Shown one piece after another: positions 56,706 through 64,000 of a DNA stretch of 64,000 nt (position 1 is the stretch's first letter; the number at the start of each line of letters is the position of its first letter). The notes under the pieces are model-generated. The model was not told the origin of the DNA. It ran no database searches and saw only the letters and a program-made list of their open reading frames with translations. The position numbers were made by a program, and so were the translations under genes. Source of the DNA: Rathayibacter sp. VKM Ac-2759 (GTDB taxonomy: Bacteria; Actinomycetota; Actinomycetes; Actinomycetales; Microbacteriaceae); contig NZ_CP047177.1 of assembly GCF_009834225.1 (NCBI RefSeq), positions 62,001-126,000 of the forward strand. Reading direction: 5' to 3'.

Positions 56706-57472
56706 CGGATTACCTGCTCCACGATCTCGGTGTACGCAGCAAGGACTGGGGCTCCCTTTCGATAGTTGCCGTACCATTCCCCAACCAATCGCACTTCTGG
56801 GACGATCGCGCGGTCAGGAACAAGTGGAGTAAGCAAGAGGCCAGTAGCCCGCAGCTCTTCGATGCTCGCCACCGCAGGTCGGCTCATGATTGTCTCTTTT
56901 ACGCCACCAACTACGATTCCGGCCTCGGTGATCGAAGCAGGAGCGCCGAGACGACGGCGGTTGATGCGAAACTGCTCGATCGTTCTGCGAGCCCCCTCCA
57001 CCCCGTCGACGCCGTCTCCGCTGGGCGTCGCCGCGTAGACGACCGTATCTGCCGCGTTCAGCGCCGCAAGCGTCAAAGGCCCGCCTTGCCGATTGGGACA
57101 ATCGATAACGACAAGGTCCGCGTTAAGGCCCAACAAAGATACTTTCAACCTGATCTCGGCGTGATCAGCTCGGTCGGCTTCACGATTAGAAACCGATCGA
57201 GCGGAAGGAATTACGCGCAAGTTATCATTCCACGAGCTGCTGACGGCCAGGTCTTGAGCCCAACCCTCCGGATCAGGGTCTCCGAGGATTGCCCCCACAT
57301 GCAAGCCCTCCCCCGTCGGCACAACATTGAGCCACTTCGTCGTCGCTGCGCGTGGGTCGAGGTCGATGAGCAGAACCCGCTTCCCCCTCGTCGCGGCGAC
57401 CATCGCCAGGGAGACGGCCGTCGTGGTCTTGCTGACCCCGCCTGATTCGCTGTACACCATGACTACCTGCAT
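56702..57472 (-). CDS. parA: ParA-family partition ATPase
   Basis: ParA moves plasmid copies apart with ATP. The 256-residue protein has a deviant Walker A in MVYSESGGVSKTTTAV: the catalytic-loop lysine K15 is present, but the usual first lysine of KGGVGKT is serine here. LIDLDPRAATTKWL and VVIDCPNRQGG form the A-prime and Walker B motifs. I chose ATG 57472; ATG 57484 in frame is also possible. It is followed by the small partner gene. The upstream region has a palindrome and a CAGG repeat that may be parS or an operator. Confidence 0.88.
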   Translation of the reverse strand: MQVVMVYSESGGVSKTTTAVSLAMVAATRGKRVLLIDLDPRAATTKWLNVVPTGEGLHVGAILGDPDPEGWAQDLAVSSSWNDNLRVIPSARSVSNREADRADHAEIRLKVSLLGLNADLVVIDCPNRQGGPLTLAALNAADTVVYAATPSGDGVDGVEGARRTIEQFRINRRRLGAPASITEAGIVVGGVKETIMSRPAVASIEELRATGLLLTPLVPDRAIVPEVRLVGEWYGNYRKGAPVLAAYTEIVEQVIR

Positions 57473-57526
57473 GCTGTTCATCATACACGCATGCCAGCTT
57501 TCCTGCCATGCATCATGCAATCTACA

Positions 57527-57544
57527 TTTCATGCATGCATGAAA
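57527..57544. promoter_or_regulatory. Palindrome upstream of parA
   Basis: TTTCATGCATGCATGAAA is an 18-bp perfect palindrome 55 bp upstream of the ParA start. More ATGCA/TGCAT copies flank it (57507-57520). It is a good candidate for the centromere or for a repressor site of the partition operon. Confidence 0.6.
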
Positions 57545-57561
57545 ACCCTCATTCATGACTA

Positions 57562-57588
57562 CAGGCAGGCAGGCAGGCAGGCAGGCAG
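57562..57588. repeat. CAGG tetranucleotide repeat
   Basis: Six and three-quarter units of CAGG lie between the palindrome and the dead umuC end. Such tracts change length by slippage. If transcribed with parA it may vary the spacing of the regulatory region. Confidence 0.7.
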
Positions 57589-57599
57589 TAAATCGACAA

Positions 57600-58664
57600 C
57601 TGTGGACGAGCGAGTGCTGTCGCCAGCTCTGACCAGTGGGGCATGGCGCGGGCGGACAAGGGGCCGCGCTTCATCGTCTAGACGGGTCCCTTGCGGATCC
57701 GTACGGTTCCGAGGCCCGACGGCAGAGCGGCCGTGGCGCTTGGTCACGGCGTCGATGGTGTCGCCGAAGCCACTGGTGTCGAAGGCGGTATCGAAGACGT
57801 CGAGTAAGACCTGGAAGTTCGTGGGGGAGAGGTTGCTGAGGCCGGCTCGAACGTTCCGCGTTCTCCCGCGCGGCCGCGGCCGCGGCGTACCGATCGCGGC
57901 CTTGACGAGCGCCACCGGGTCGTCGGTCGGTACTGGGAAGCTGGCCAGGTCGCTCGCGGACTCGTACAGCCCGTCCGCGAACGGCGACGTCGACGCGAAC
58001 ACGCTCATCGTATTCGTCACCGATCCCTGCATGCACGGGTGGTGGGCGGCGCGCTGTGCGTAGGCGGAGAGCACCTGCTCCATGTCCGCGATCGTCGTCA
58101 TCGGAGTGACGAACGAGCGGGAGAGGATGAGCTGATCGTGCAACGTCGGCGCCGCCTCGAGGGGGATGCAGTCGACGCCGCAACTCGTAGACGGAGCGCT
58201 GTAGCACCACGGAGAACTTCATCCTGATCAGCGCCGGATTCGCGTCCCGGAGCTCCCGGATCATGTTAGATGGACAGCTCCGCGAGCCGCTTTGCGGTAC
58301 GGCCGGCGACGCCCTACAGCTCTGTGACGTGCTGCGAGACCATCAGCGCGTCGAGCTGCTCGGCGGAGTAACCACTGAGTAGCTCCATCACACGGGTAGA
58401 CAGCTCCCCGTACAGCTCGTAGTTGCTGGTTCGGGCGACCACTTCCGGCAGGCGGCCGGATCGGTTGAGAGGTTCGATCTTGAACCAGGGCGTGCCGTTC
58501 TCGATGCCGAGCTTCTTCACCTCGTCGGAGCGGGCGACCACGCATCCGTCGTTGTTGGAGAGGACAACCACGGGCCGGCCGTGCAGCTTCGGGTCGAACA
58601 GTCGCTCGCAGGAGACGTAGAAGCTGTTGACGTCGACCAGGCCTCTGCGCTGTTCAGAGCGCAC
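57600..58664 (-). pseudogene. umuC-like Y-family polymerase, inactivated
   Basis: The N-terminal part (GTG 58664) reads VDVNSFYVSCERLFDPKLHG and SNNDGCVVARSDE, typical of UmuC. The frame then stops near 58314 after LLSGYSAEQ, where the catalytic palm should follow; that part is missing. Later fragments in other frames encode GVAGRTAKRLAELSI, the little-finger start (LHDQLILSRSFVTPMTTIADM) and GDTIDAVTKRHGRSAVG. The last fragment shifts frame and meets TAG where GPVWTMKRG needs TGG. At least one deletion, two frameshifts and one amber codon are seen. Confidence 0.75.
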
Positions 58665-59103
58665 GGTGGAGGTGGTGGAGGCAGACGGTGACGACGCCCC
58701 ACACCTGGAGGTCGCTGAGCTCGGGGACGAGGATCGGCGGGTACTCGGAGTTCTCGGCGCGCAGGATGACGCCGCCGGGGGAGAGTTCGAGGCGCTTGAC
58801 GGTGAGTTCGCCGTCGAGGATCGCGACGACGACGTTGCCGTCCTTGGGGGAGAGGGAGCGGTCGACCACGAGCTCGTCGCCGTCGCTGATGCCGGCGCCG
58901 ATCATGCTCTCCCCGGAGACGCGGACGATGAAGGTGGAGGTCTTGTCGCGGATCAGGTGGTCGTTGAGGTCGAGGGAGCCGTCGAAGTAGTCCTGCGCGG
59001 GGGAGGGGAACCCAGCGGCTACCGCGTCGCCGGCGACGAGGAACGCGATCGCCACGGCGTCCAGAGCCGGAGTCGAGATCCGCTCCACGATCGTCACAGT
59101 CAT
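58654..59103 (-). CDS. umuD: UmuD-like S24 autoprotease
   Basis: This LexA/UmuD-type self-cleaving protein has 149 residues. The cleavage site AVAAGFPSP (A30-G31) is followed by the protease fold with serine S66 in SGESMIGAG and lysine K103 in GELTVKRL. It starts at ATG 59103, with AGGAGG upstream. A perfect LexA box precedes it, so it belongs to the SOS response. Its partner umuC directly downstream is broken, so it may act with a chromosomal polymerase or be a relic. Confidence 0.9.
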   Translation of the reverse strand: MTVTIVERISTPALDAVAIAFLVAGDAVAAGFPSPAQDYFDGSLDLNDHLIRDKTSTFIVRVSGESMIGAGISDGDELVVDRSLSPKDGNVVVAILDGELTVKRLELSPGGVILRAENSEYPPILVPELSDLQVWGVVTVCLHHLHRAL

Positions 59104-59123
59104 CTCGATACCTCCTGACGCGT

Positions 59124-59139
59124 TCGAACATATGTTCGA
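59124..59139. promoter_or_regulatory. LexA (SOS) box of umuD
   Basis: TCGAACATATGTTCGA is a perfect 16-bp palindrome and matches the actinobacterial SOS consensus CGAAC-N4-GTTCG. It lies 21 bp upstream of the umuD start. Confidence 0.92.
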
Positions 59140-59270
59140 TGGAATTCGAGTGTAGGTCGGAGGGTCCGACAGCGCTCGTGTGCGCCTGTCGTTCGGCCGG
59201 TCGGCGGAGCCGTCTCGGGCGCGTCGAGCTCGTCGGGGATCCGCGTCGACCTCGAGGGTCAGCGTCGGGG

Positions 59271-61181
59271 CTAGGCAGCGGTGGAGGACCACCAGAGTGA
59301 TCCGGGAGCGAGCATGCCGGTGCGTCCCCAGTGCAGCGCCTCGCGGTGATCGCCGCGGCCGGCGGCGTCGCGGGGGTAGAGCGGCCAGACGCGCTCACCG
59401 GGAGTGGTGTCCTCGAACAAGGGTCGGCTCGACACGTGTCGGCGTCGTGGGCGTTGCCTGGGGGAGGAGGAGCGGTGGGTCAGTTCGGCTTGCCACCAGG
59501 CCCAGACCTCGCGCTCGACGTCGTAGCGGTGGGCTCGATCTGCGAGGGCTCCGTCGACGCCGAGGATGCGAGCTGCGGCAGTGCGGAGGTCGCGCTTAGC
59601 GCGGGTCCACCCGGTCGTGTGCTTGATGATCAGCCGGTGTGTGCGTAGGCGGGAGAGAGCAGTGGCGGCGGTGCGAGTACTGACTCCGAGCAGCGTGGCG
59701 GCGGCGTCGAGGGCGAGGGTCCCTTCGCGACGCAGCAGAGCGTAGGTCTTTCCTGCCAGGTGTCCCAGGCCGGCGCGGGTGAAGAGGTCGTGCCGGGTGT
59801 CGGTGAGGTCGGCTTCGAGCATGGTGAGGAGCATGGTTCGTTCGGTGAAGATCGGACCGGGGGGGCGGGGGTTATTAGTGGTTGTGACCGGACCTTGCAG
59901 TGAGCCTGTGGAGAAGTGCTCGGACAGTCGCCATTCGCTGGCGTTCGAGCCGTCCGCGCGGACGGCGAGCTGCACGTAGCCGTCTTCGCGGAGAGTCCGC
60001 AGGGCGCTGGCCGCGGTGGTGCGGCCCAGGCCTGCGAGGAGGGCGAGGTCGCGGATGGACGCGGCGACGGTGCGCTTGCCGGTGTGCAGGGTGAGGTAGG
60101 CCAGCGCGGTGAGGATCGTCTTCTCCGATGTCGCCCGCTCACTCCGACCCCACCGGCCCGGGCTCACCCGGAACCGCTCGAGGAGGGCGCTGACGGCGCC
60201 GACGATGCTCTCCAGCTCCACCAGGTCGCCCGGCTCGCGCTCGGCCGGGAGAACGGCGTGCAGTGCCGCGTACTGGAGCGCCTTCTCCCACTGCCGTGTC
60301 AGGCGCTCGGCCGCTTCGTCGCGCGAGCGCGGGCGGCGATGGCCGCGGCCGGTGTTCTTGGTCCGGTAGTGCTCCATCCCGGGAGCGGTCCGAGCAGCGT
60401 GCTCGACGTCGGTCAGGGACCAGCCGGCGTGAGCGGCGGAGAGCAGACACATGAACGCCGTCCACGACGGATTCGCACCGCCACCCGCGGCCGCCATGTG
60501 CCCAGCGCCGGCCGCGCTGAGCTGGCGGTGCGCCCGATGCGCAGTGGTCGCGGCGACCGGGGGAGCGGCGTCGACGGACCGGGGCGGGCGGGACGCTTGC
60601 AGCGCAGTGGTCACGGCCTCGATGGCGGCCGCGGTGACGGTCGCATCCAGCAGCTCCTCCGCGCGACCCCGGAGCACGCTCGAGAAGCTGCCGTCGCGAT
60701 GCGGGGACAGCGGCGGCCGAGCGGCGCCGGTGCGGGGGTTGCAGAGCATCCCGTGATCCAGCGTGCGGAAGTTCGCGCGCGCGGCGATCGCCAGCCGAGC
60801 CACCAACTCGGCCGGAGCACCCTCAGCGAGTGCGATCCACAGGTGCCGGCCGCCGGTCCCAGAAGACTGGCACACGAGATGAGCGACCTGGTGCGCGTCC
60901 AGAACGGCGGAGAGAGCGTCACAGTCGTCCGCAGCCTGCTCCATGAGGTCCGCGTCGACGCCGTGGGAGTCCTTACCGTCGAAGTCGAAGCACAGCAGCC
61001 GGAACAAGCCGGCGTGATCTGCGAGGTAGATCGCCCAGGGTGCGGTTGGCGCGACAGGGGAGACGAGGAACCCGGCTGGGTAGGAGTTCTCAGGCAGGCG
61101 CCCGTAGGCGTCTCGGCGCATCGTCCGCACGTGGTCACGCGGGCTCAGCCGACGCGACAATGACCATGCCTCGCCCGCCAT
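59271..61181 (-). CDS. Plasmid replication protein with AEP primase domain
   Basis: The 636-residue protein opens with an archaeo-eukaryotic-type primase domain. LLCFDFDGKDSHG holds the metal aspartates D66 and D68, and SSGTGGRHLW the histidine H113. A helical middle follows, then two winged-helix segments (RTTAASALRTLREDGYVQL and RTAATALSRLRTHRLII). This layout suits a plasmid initiator or primase. ATG 61181 is used here. A very strong ribosome site, GGAGGAGGTGACC, lies at 61257-61245 but leads to ATA, not to a normal start in frame. Confidence 0.8.
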   Translation of the reverse strand: MAGEAWSLSRRLSPRDHVRTMRRDAYGRLPENSYPAGFLVSPVAPTAPWAIYLADHAGLFRLLCFDFDGKDSHGVDADLMEQAADDCDALSAVLDAHQVAHLVCQSSGTGGRHLWIALAEGAPAELVARLAIAARANFRTLDHGMLCNPRTGAARPPLSPHRDGSFSSVLRGRAEELLDATVTAAAIEAVTTALQASRPPRSVDAAPPVAATTAHRAHRQLSAAGAGHMAAAGGGANPSWTAFMCLLSAAHAGWSLTDVEHAARTAPGMEHYRTKNTGRGHRRPRSRDEAAERLTRQWEKALQYAALHAVLPAEREPGDLVELESIVGAVSALLERFRVSPGRWGRSERATSEKTILTALAYLTLHTGKRTVAASIRDLALLAGLGRTTAASALRTLREDGYVQLAVRADGSNASEWRLSEHFSTGSLQGPVTTTNNPRPPGPIFTERTMLLTMLEADLTDTRHDLFTRAGLGHLAGKTYALLRREGTLALDAAATLLGVSTRTAATALSRLRTHRLIIKHTTGWTRAKRDLRTAAARILGVDGALADRAHRYDVEREVWAWWQAELTHRSSSPRQRPRRRHVSSRPLFEDTTPGERVWPLYPRDAAGRGDHREALHWGRTGMLAPGSLWWSSTAA

Positions 61182-61247
61182 CGTCGGCGTGATTTGGCGC
61201 GCCGGGCCTGTTGGTGCAGATTCGGCAAAATTGGGTATTATGAGGTC

Positions 61248-61390
61248 ACCTCCTCCTCGCGGGGGTGGGTACAACAGAGGGCCGGCTGGTAACCGGATCG
61301 CTGTTGGAACTAGCTCGAACCTCTGGGCCTGGCAGCTGTGAGGGTTTGAGCTACGGAACTTGATGGGCCCGCCTAACGGCGGGCCCTTTT
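61248..61390 (+). ncRNA. Candidate antisense RNA over the replication gene leader
   Basis: On the plus strand, opposite the rep leader, a promoter-like pair (TTGGTG at 61211, TATTAT at 61236) precedes about 150 bases that end in an intrinsic terminator at 61365-61390. The RNA would cover the strong ribosome site of the rep transcript. No protein frame is convincing here. Counter-transcribed RNAs of this kind limit plasmid copy number. Confidence 0.45.
61365..61390 (+). terminator. Intrinsic terminator
   Basis: GGGCCCGCC-TAAC-GGCGGGCCC is followed by TTTT on the plus strand: a complete factor-independent terminator. No plus-strand gene ends here, which supports the antisense RNA. Confidence 0.88.
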
Positions 61391-61393
61391 CGT

Positions 61394-61690
61394 TTAAGCG
61401 ACTTGGGCGATCGGCCACTCCTGCTGCTCGTAGTCGTGATCCGGGGCGATCTCAACCGGGGCAAGTTCAGGCGCGCCAAGGGCATGGCACAGGTACGCCG
61501 CGGCAAGATCCCCGTACGGAATCCCCCTGCGGTCAGCTTCTGCCCGGATACGTGCACCGACGGTCATCGGTGGACGCACCTTCATCGTGTCGCGATCGCC
61601 CTTCGACGGTCGTCCGATCTTCGCGCTTGCCATGGACCCATTAACACCGAAGTTCCGGGAACCGAAAGGATTGACGAGGGCGTGTCGCAT
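61394..61690 (-). CDS. Small regulator-like protein upstream of rep (98 aa)
   Basis: The protein begins MRHALVNPFGSRNFGVNGS and has a basic core (SAKIGRPSKGDRDTMKVRP) followed by a helix pair (VGARIRAEADRRGIPYGDLAAAYLC), a possible ribbon-helix-helix or related DNA-binding fold. The tail is acidic. The start at 61690 has GGGAGGGGAG upstream, better than the internal ATG at 61633. Its position before rep fits a copy-number or partition regulator; the family is not recognised. The gap 61691-61918 shows nothing clear. Confidence 0.6.
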   Translation of the reverse strand: MRHALVNPFGSRNFGVNGSMASAKIGRPSKGDRDTMKVRPPMTVGARIRAEADRRGIPYGDLAAAYLCHALGAPELAPVEIAPDHDYEQQEWPIAQVA

Positions 61691-61918
61691 CAAGACTCCC
61701 CTCCCGGCTCGCTCACGCGACCTCGTTCGGCGCGCACGGACGATTCTAGCCATGCCTAGCCTCGGGGATCTAGCGAAACAGCTGACGCACGGATGCCACG
61801 CCCACGACCACCGAGGAGCCCGTGTGAGAGCGCAGGTTGGGCGGTCGCTCCGCCCCAATTTGGCTCAGTGCCTCATGGTGGTGGCCTCAGCCGGCGCGGT
61901 GAGCGGCCCGACACACAG

Positions 61919-63067
61919 CTATCCGCGCGAAAGAAGCGCCACGGCTCGGCGTAACAAGCCGTGGCGGAACGCGCGCGCAAGGCTCGTCTCGCCGTTGCAG
62001 AACCGGAAAAAGTAGTTGGCTCCGAGTCTCGAGTGAGCGGTGACGAGGTGGACGAGCGCGGAGCGCTTCTCGAAGAAACGGAGAAGCGACGATCCTGCAC
62101 TGATCTCCGGTTCGAGCTCTCGGGTGATCTGCACGGAGTAGTCGGCCAGGGCAGCACCGTCGCCGGCCGCTGCGGCCGCGGCCGCTGTGCCGGCCCAGGT
62201 CCCGGAGCGCAGAGCAAAGCTGATGCCTTCCCGAGTCCACGGCTCGAGGAGACCTGCCGTCTCTCCGGCCACGAGGACGTGACCACGGTAGGACGGCGTT
62301 CCCACCTTGCGCCATTGAGTCAGGTGCCCGCTCTCGTGCAGCGGGGGAGTGGTCGCCATGCCGAGCCGAGAGAGCCACTGGTTGAGGTACTCGCGGGTGT
62401 GCGGAGCAGTGCCTTTGGCCTCGATGACGCCGACCGTGAGGGAGTCCTTTTTGGGGAACACCCAGGCGTAGGTGCCCGGGCGAGGACCCCAGTCGAGCAG
62501 AGCGGTGTTGCGCCAGTGCTCGCCCTTGGGCATCGGGATTTCAGCTTCGAGGCCGAGGTCGGCCTGTTCAATCTCGACCCCCACGTATCGGCCGATTCGA
62601 CCGCCGGAGCCGTCTGCGCCGACAACTATGTTGGCCGTGAAAGTGCCCTTGTCCGATGTGAGCGTGACGAGGCTGTCCGCCTCGCTGATCGAGCGGACAT
62701 TGACACCATCACGGAACTCGGCGCCGGCCGCAATGGCGGCATCGACGTTCTGCTGGTCGAACGTCTCCCGCTGGACCATCACGAGCGCGGCGTCCGGGCC
62801 AGAACGTCGAGTGATGCGGCCCATGTGTCGTGAGAACCCGACTGCGCCGATGCGGCGGTCGAAGTCGTAGGAGACACCCGGCGCGAGGTAGTTGCGGGAG
62901 ACCCCGATGAGACCGCCTCCGCATGTCTTGTAGCGAGGAAAGCGGGCCTTGTCGAGGAGGAGCACCCGTGCTCCATGATCGGCGGCGACGCGTGCTGCGC
63001 TGGCGCCTGCCGGCCCTGCACCGACGACGACGACGTCCCAGTGATTGTCGGCGGTCTCGTGTGTCAT
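61919..63067 (-). CDS. FAD-dependent geranylgeranyl reductase-like oxidoreductase
   Basis: The 382-residue protein begins with the dinucleotide-binding motif VVVVGAGPAGASAARVAA. KARFPRYKTCGGGLIG follows, typical of the geranylgeranyl reductase family of flavoproteins. Later motifs are VVGADGSGGRIGRYVG and HVLVAGETAGLLEPWTREGI, the second FAD contact. It may reduce isoprenoid chains of quinones, lipids or carotenoids. It stands alone on the minus strand at the end of the plasmid core. ATG 63067 is the chosen start. Confidence 0.85.
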   Translation of the reverse strand: MTHETADNHWDVVVVGAGPAGASAARVAADHGARVLLLDKARFPRYKTCGGGLIGVSRNYLAPGVSYDFDRRIGAVGFSRHMGRITRRSGPDAALVMVQRETFDQQNVDAAIAAGAEFRDGVNVRSISEADSLVTLTSDKGTFTANIVVGADGSGGRIGRYVGVEIEQADLGLEAEIPMPKGEHWRNTALLDWGPRPGTYAWVFPKKDSLTVGVIEAKGTAPHTREYLNQWLSRLGMATTPPLHESGHLTQWRKVGTPSYRGHVLVAGETAGLLEPWTREGISFALRSGTWAGTAAAAAAAGDGAALADYSVQITRELEPEISAGSSLLRFFEKRSALVHLVTAHSRLGANYFFRFCNGETSLARAFRHGLLRRAVALLSRG

Positions 63068-63197
63068 GGGGCAGAAGTCTATGGCGGCGAGCTTCCAGGC
63101 TTCGGTCAACTCCACCGTTGACCTAGGCATGGCTATAAAGTTGCAGCTTGCTCGTTACCGAGACGTGATGAGCGACGAACCAAGCGGGGAGTGTCAG

Positions 63198-63710
63198 ATG
63201 AACCACCGGCAGCGCAGAGCAGAGGTCCAGCAGCTCGTCAGGGATCGTGGCATCCCGGAGGCAGTGAGCTTCGAGGAGCTGGTGAAGCACGTCGAGCGGT
63301 ACCGAGGGACAAAGATCCGTTTCAAGCAGGACCCTCGCCTCAACGGCGAGCGAGTGTGTGGCGCGTGGACCGGCGATCCGACAACTCGCATCGACACAGT
63401 GCATGTTCCGGCTGACGCGAAGACCGAAGTGCAGCTCTTCATCGCTGGTCACGAACTCGGTCACATGCTGGCTGAGACGCCTGGCGCCGAAACTAGGCTC
63501 GGTGACGATCCGCGTGTGCAGGAGTTCCTCGCATCTGTGCTCAACCCGGGCAGAGTGGTCCCCTACGCATTCCACGGCATCGACGACCTCACGAACGAGC
63601 GCGAAGCGCGGGCTGAGGCGATCGGGGATCTGCTGGTGCTGCGCATCCTTCGTGGGCGTCGACGGCACGCGAATCGCGACTTCAAGTTCGAGCAAGTCTT
63701 CGCCGGATGA
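63198..63710 (+). CDS. ImmA/IrrE-like metallopeptidase
   Basis: The 170-residue protein has the zinc motif HELGH in FIAGHELGHMLAETPG, preceded by RIDTVHVPADAKTEVQLF, as in the ImmA/IrrE family. These peptidases cleave repressors in mobile elements. ATG 63198 has GGGGAG upstream. The stop overlaps the ATG of a membrane-protein gene by four bases. Together they resemble a peptidase/membrane pair known from actinobacteria. No cleavable repressor is visible in the window end. Confidence 0.8.
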   Translation: MNHRQRRAEVQQLVRDRGIPEAVSFEELVKHVERYRGTKIRFKQDPRLNGERVCGAWTGDPTTRIDTVHVPADAKTEVQLFIAGHELGHMLAETPGAETRLGDDPRVQEFLASVLNPGRVVPYAFHGIDDLTNEREARAEAIGDLLVLRILRGRRRHANRDFKFEQVFAG

Positions 63711-64000
63711 GCGTTGTCGACGCCGCAACGAGCGTTGCGACGTGGCTTGGCCGGATGAGCTTTATCGACGCCGCGACGATCGCGGTCACCTGGGTGGCCG
63801 CTGCTTCGACCCTTCGGAAGAAGATGCGCGAGAAGCGCTCCATGCTGCCGTCGGGCGTCGTGCTGTGGACCATCGCCTGCACCTTGCAGGTCGACGTTGT
63901 CTACGACTCTGTTGACACCTGGCTCGGCGGATCGAACACTACGAACCTGATCTACCGAGCACTCGTCATCATGGCTCTGGGGTGCCTCGAGGTGATGGTG
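63707..64000 (+). CDS. Membrane protein of the peptidase pair, cut by window edge
   Basis: The frame opens at ATG 63707 and continues past the window. It begins MSVVDAATSVATWLGRMSFI, in which an MS(V/F)(V/I)DAAT unit occurs twice from an imperfect DNA duplication. Hydrophobic helices alternate with a basic loop (LRKKMREKRSM). The segment CTLQVDVVYDSVDTWLGG resembles the DUF6545/MAB_1171c membrane family that pairs with ImmA-like peptidases. Only about 98 residues are visible, so the assignment is tentative. Confidence 0.55.
   Translation, partial: MSVVDAATSVATWLGRMSFIDAATIAVTWVAAASTLRKKMREKRSMLPSGVVLWTIACTLQVDVVYDSVDTWLGGSNTTNLIYRALVIMALGCLEVMV

Noticed and set aside
1..64000. tRNA, rRNA and CRISPR arrays
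   Set aside because: No cloverleaf, rRNA core motif or regularly spaced direct repeats were seen by eye.

Overview
The window is GC-rich, strongly coding DNA. Its gene families (CmtR and NmtR type ArsR sensors, CsoR, DUF3560, IS110 transposases, an actinobacterial LexA box, GTG starts, GTGA/ATGA overlaps) point to a Gram-positive actinobacterium, most likely Microbacteriaceae such as Microbacterium; the genus is inferred. A ParA with a small partner, an AEP-type replication protein, a large ParB-like protein, an SSB, a resolvase and two IS110-family elements show that this is a plasmid, or less likely an integrated plasmid-like island. I saw no rRNA, tRNA or CRISPR array. Layout: (1) 1-6.6 kb is accessory plasmid backbone on the minus strand: a ParB-like protein, small unknown proteins, a DUF3560 protein, an SSB with an in-frame N-terminal extension and an NrdH-like redoxin. 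These cistrons are separated by near-identical ~300-bp intergenic cassettes. (2) 6.9-9.3 kb holds a serine resolvase and a two-gene unit (HTH protein plus DUF3800-like protein). (3) 9.5-13.2 kb is a cadmium-type metal operon: CmtR, CadD, LspA, a deleted dsbA scar, TlpA-like lipoprotein, CcdA and a CDF-like transporter. (4) 13.5-20.8 kb is a copper island with two matching CsoR operators: CopB ATPase, DUF305 lipoprotein, Asp-box lipoprotein, M23 peptidase, CsoR and small membrane proteins. (5) 21-30 kb has DUF4436, a TgpA-like transglutaminase, alkaline phosphatase, a second LspA, ResB and small proteins. (6) 30.1-41.1 kb has a CmtR/P1B-ATPase pair, YcnI, CopC, CtaG, apolipoprotein N-acyltransferase, a second CopC and an M23 peptidase. 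(7) 41.1-49.4 kb has a CDF exporter, a CzrA-type sensor, an intact DsbA/TlpA/CcdA set that duplicates cluster 3, a CopD-CtaG fusion, a coiled-coil M23 peptidase, and an NmtR-like sensor with a DMT transporter. (8) 49.4-54.4 kb has a decayed and an intact IS110 element and a second copy of the DUF3560 module. (9) 56.3-61.7 kb is the maintenance region: small partition partner, ParA, a broken umuC, umuD with a perfect LexA box, the replication protein with a possible antisense RNA, and a small regulator. (10) 61.9-64 kb carries an FAD reductase and an ImmA/IrrE-like peptidase with a membrane partner. The metal genes form an envelope-centred system. Exporters remove Cd, Zn, Co or Cu from the cytoplasm. 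Secreted or lipid-anchored proteins (YcnI, CopC, DUF305, TlpA, Asp-box) act outside the membrane. The island also encodes its own lipoprotein maturation enzymes (two LspA, one Lnt), disulfide carriers (DsbA, TlpA, CcdA, ResB) and three M23 wall peptidases. Sensors of three metal-site classes (CmtR C-C-C, CzrA D-H-H-H, CsoR C-H-C) sit beside the genes they probably control.
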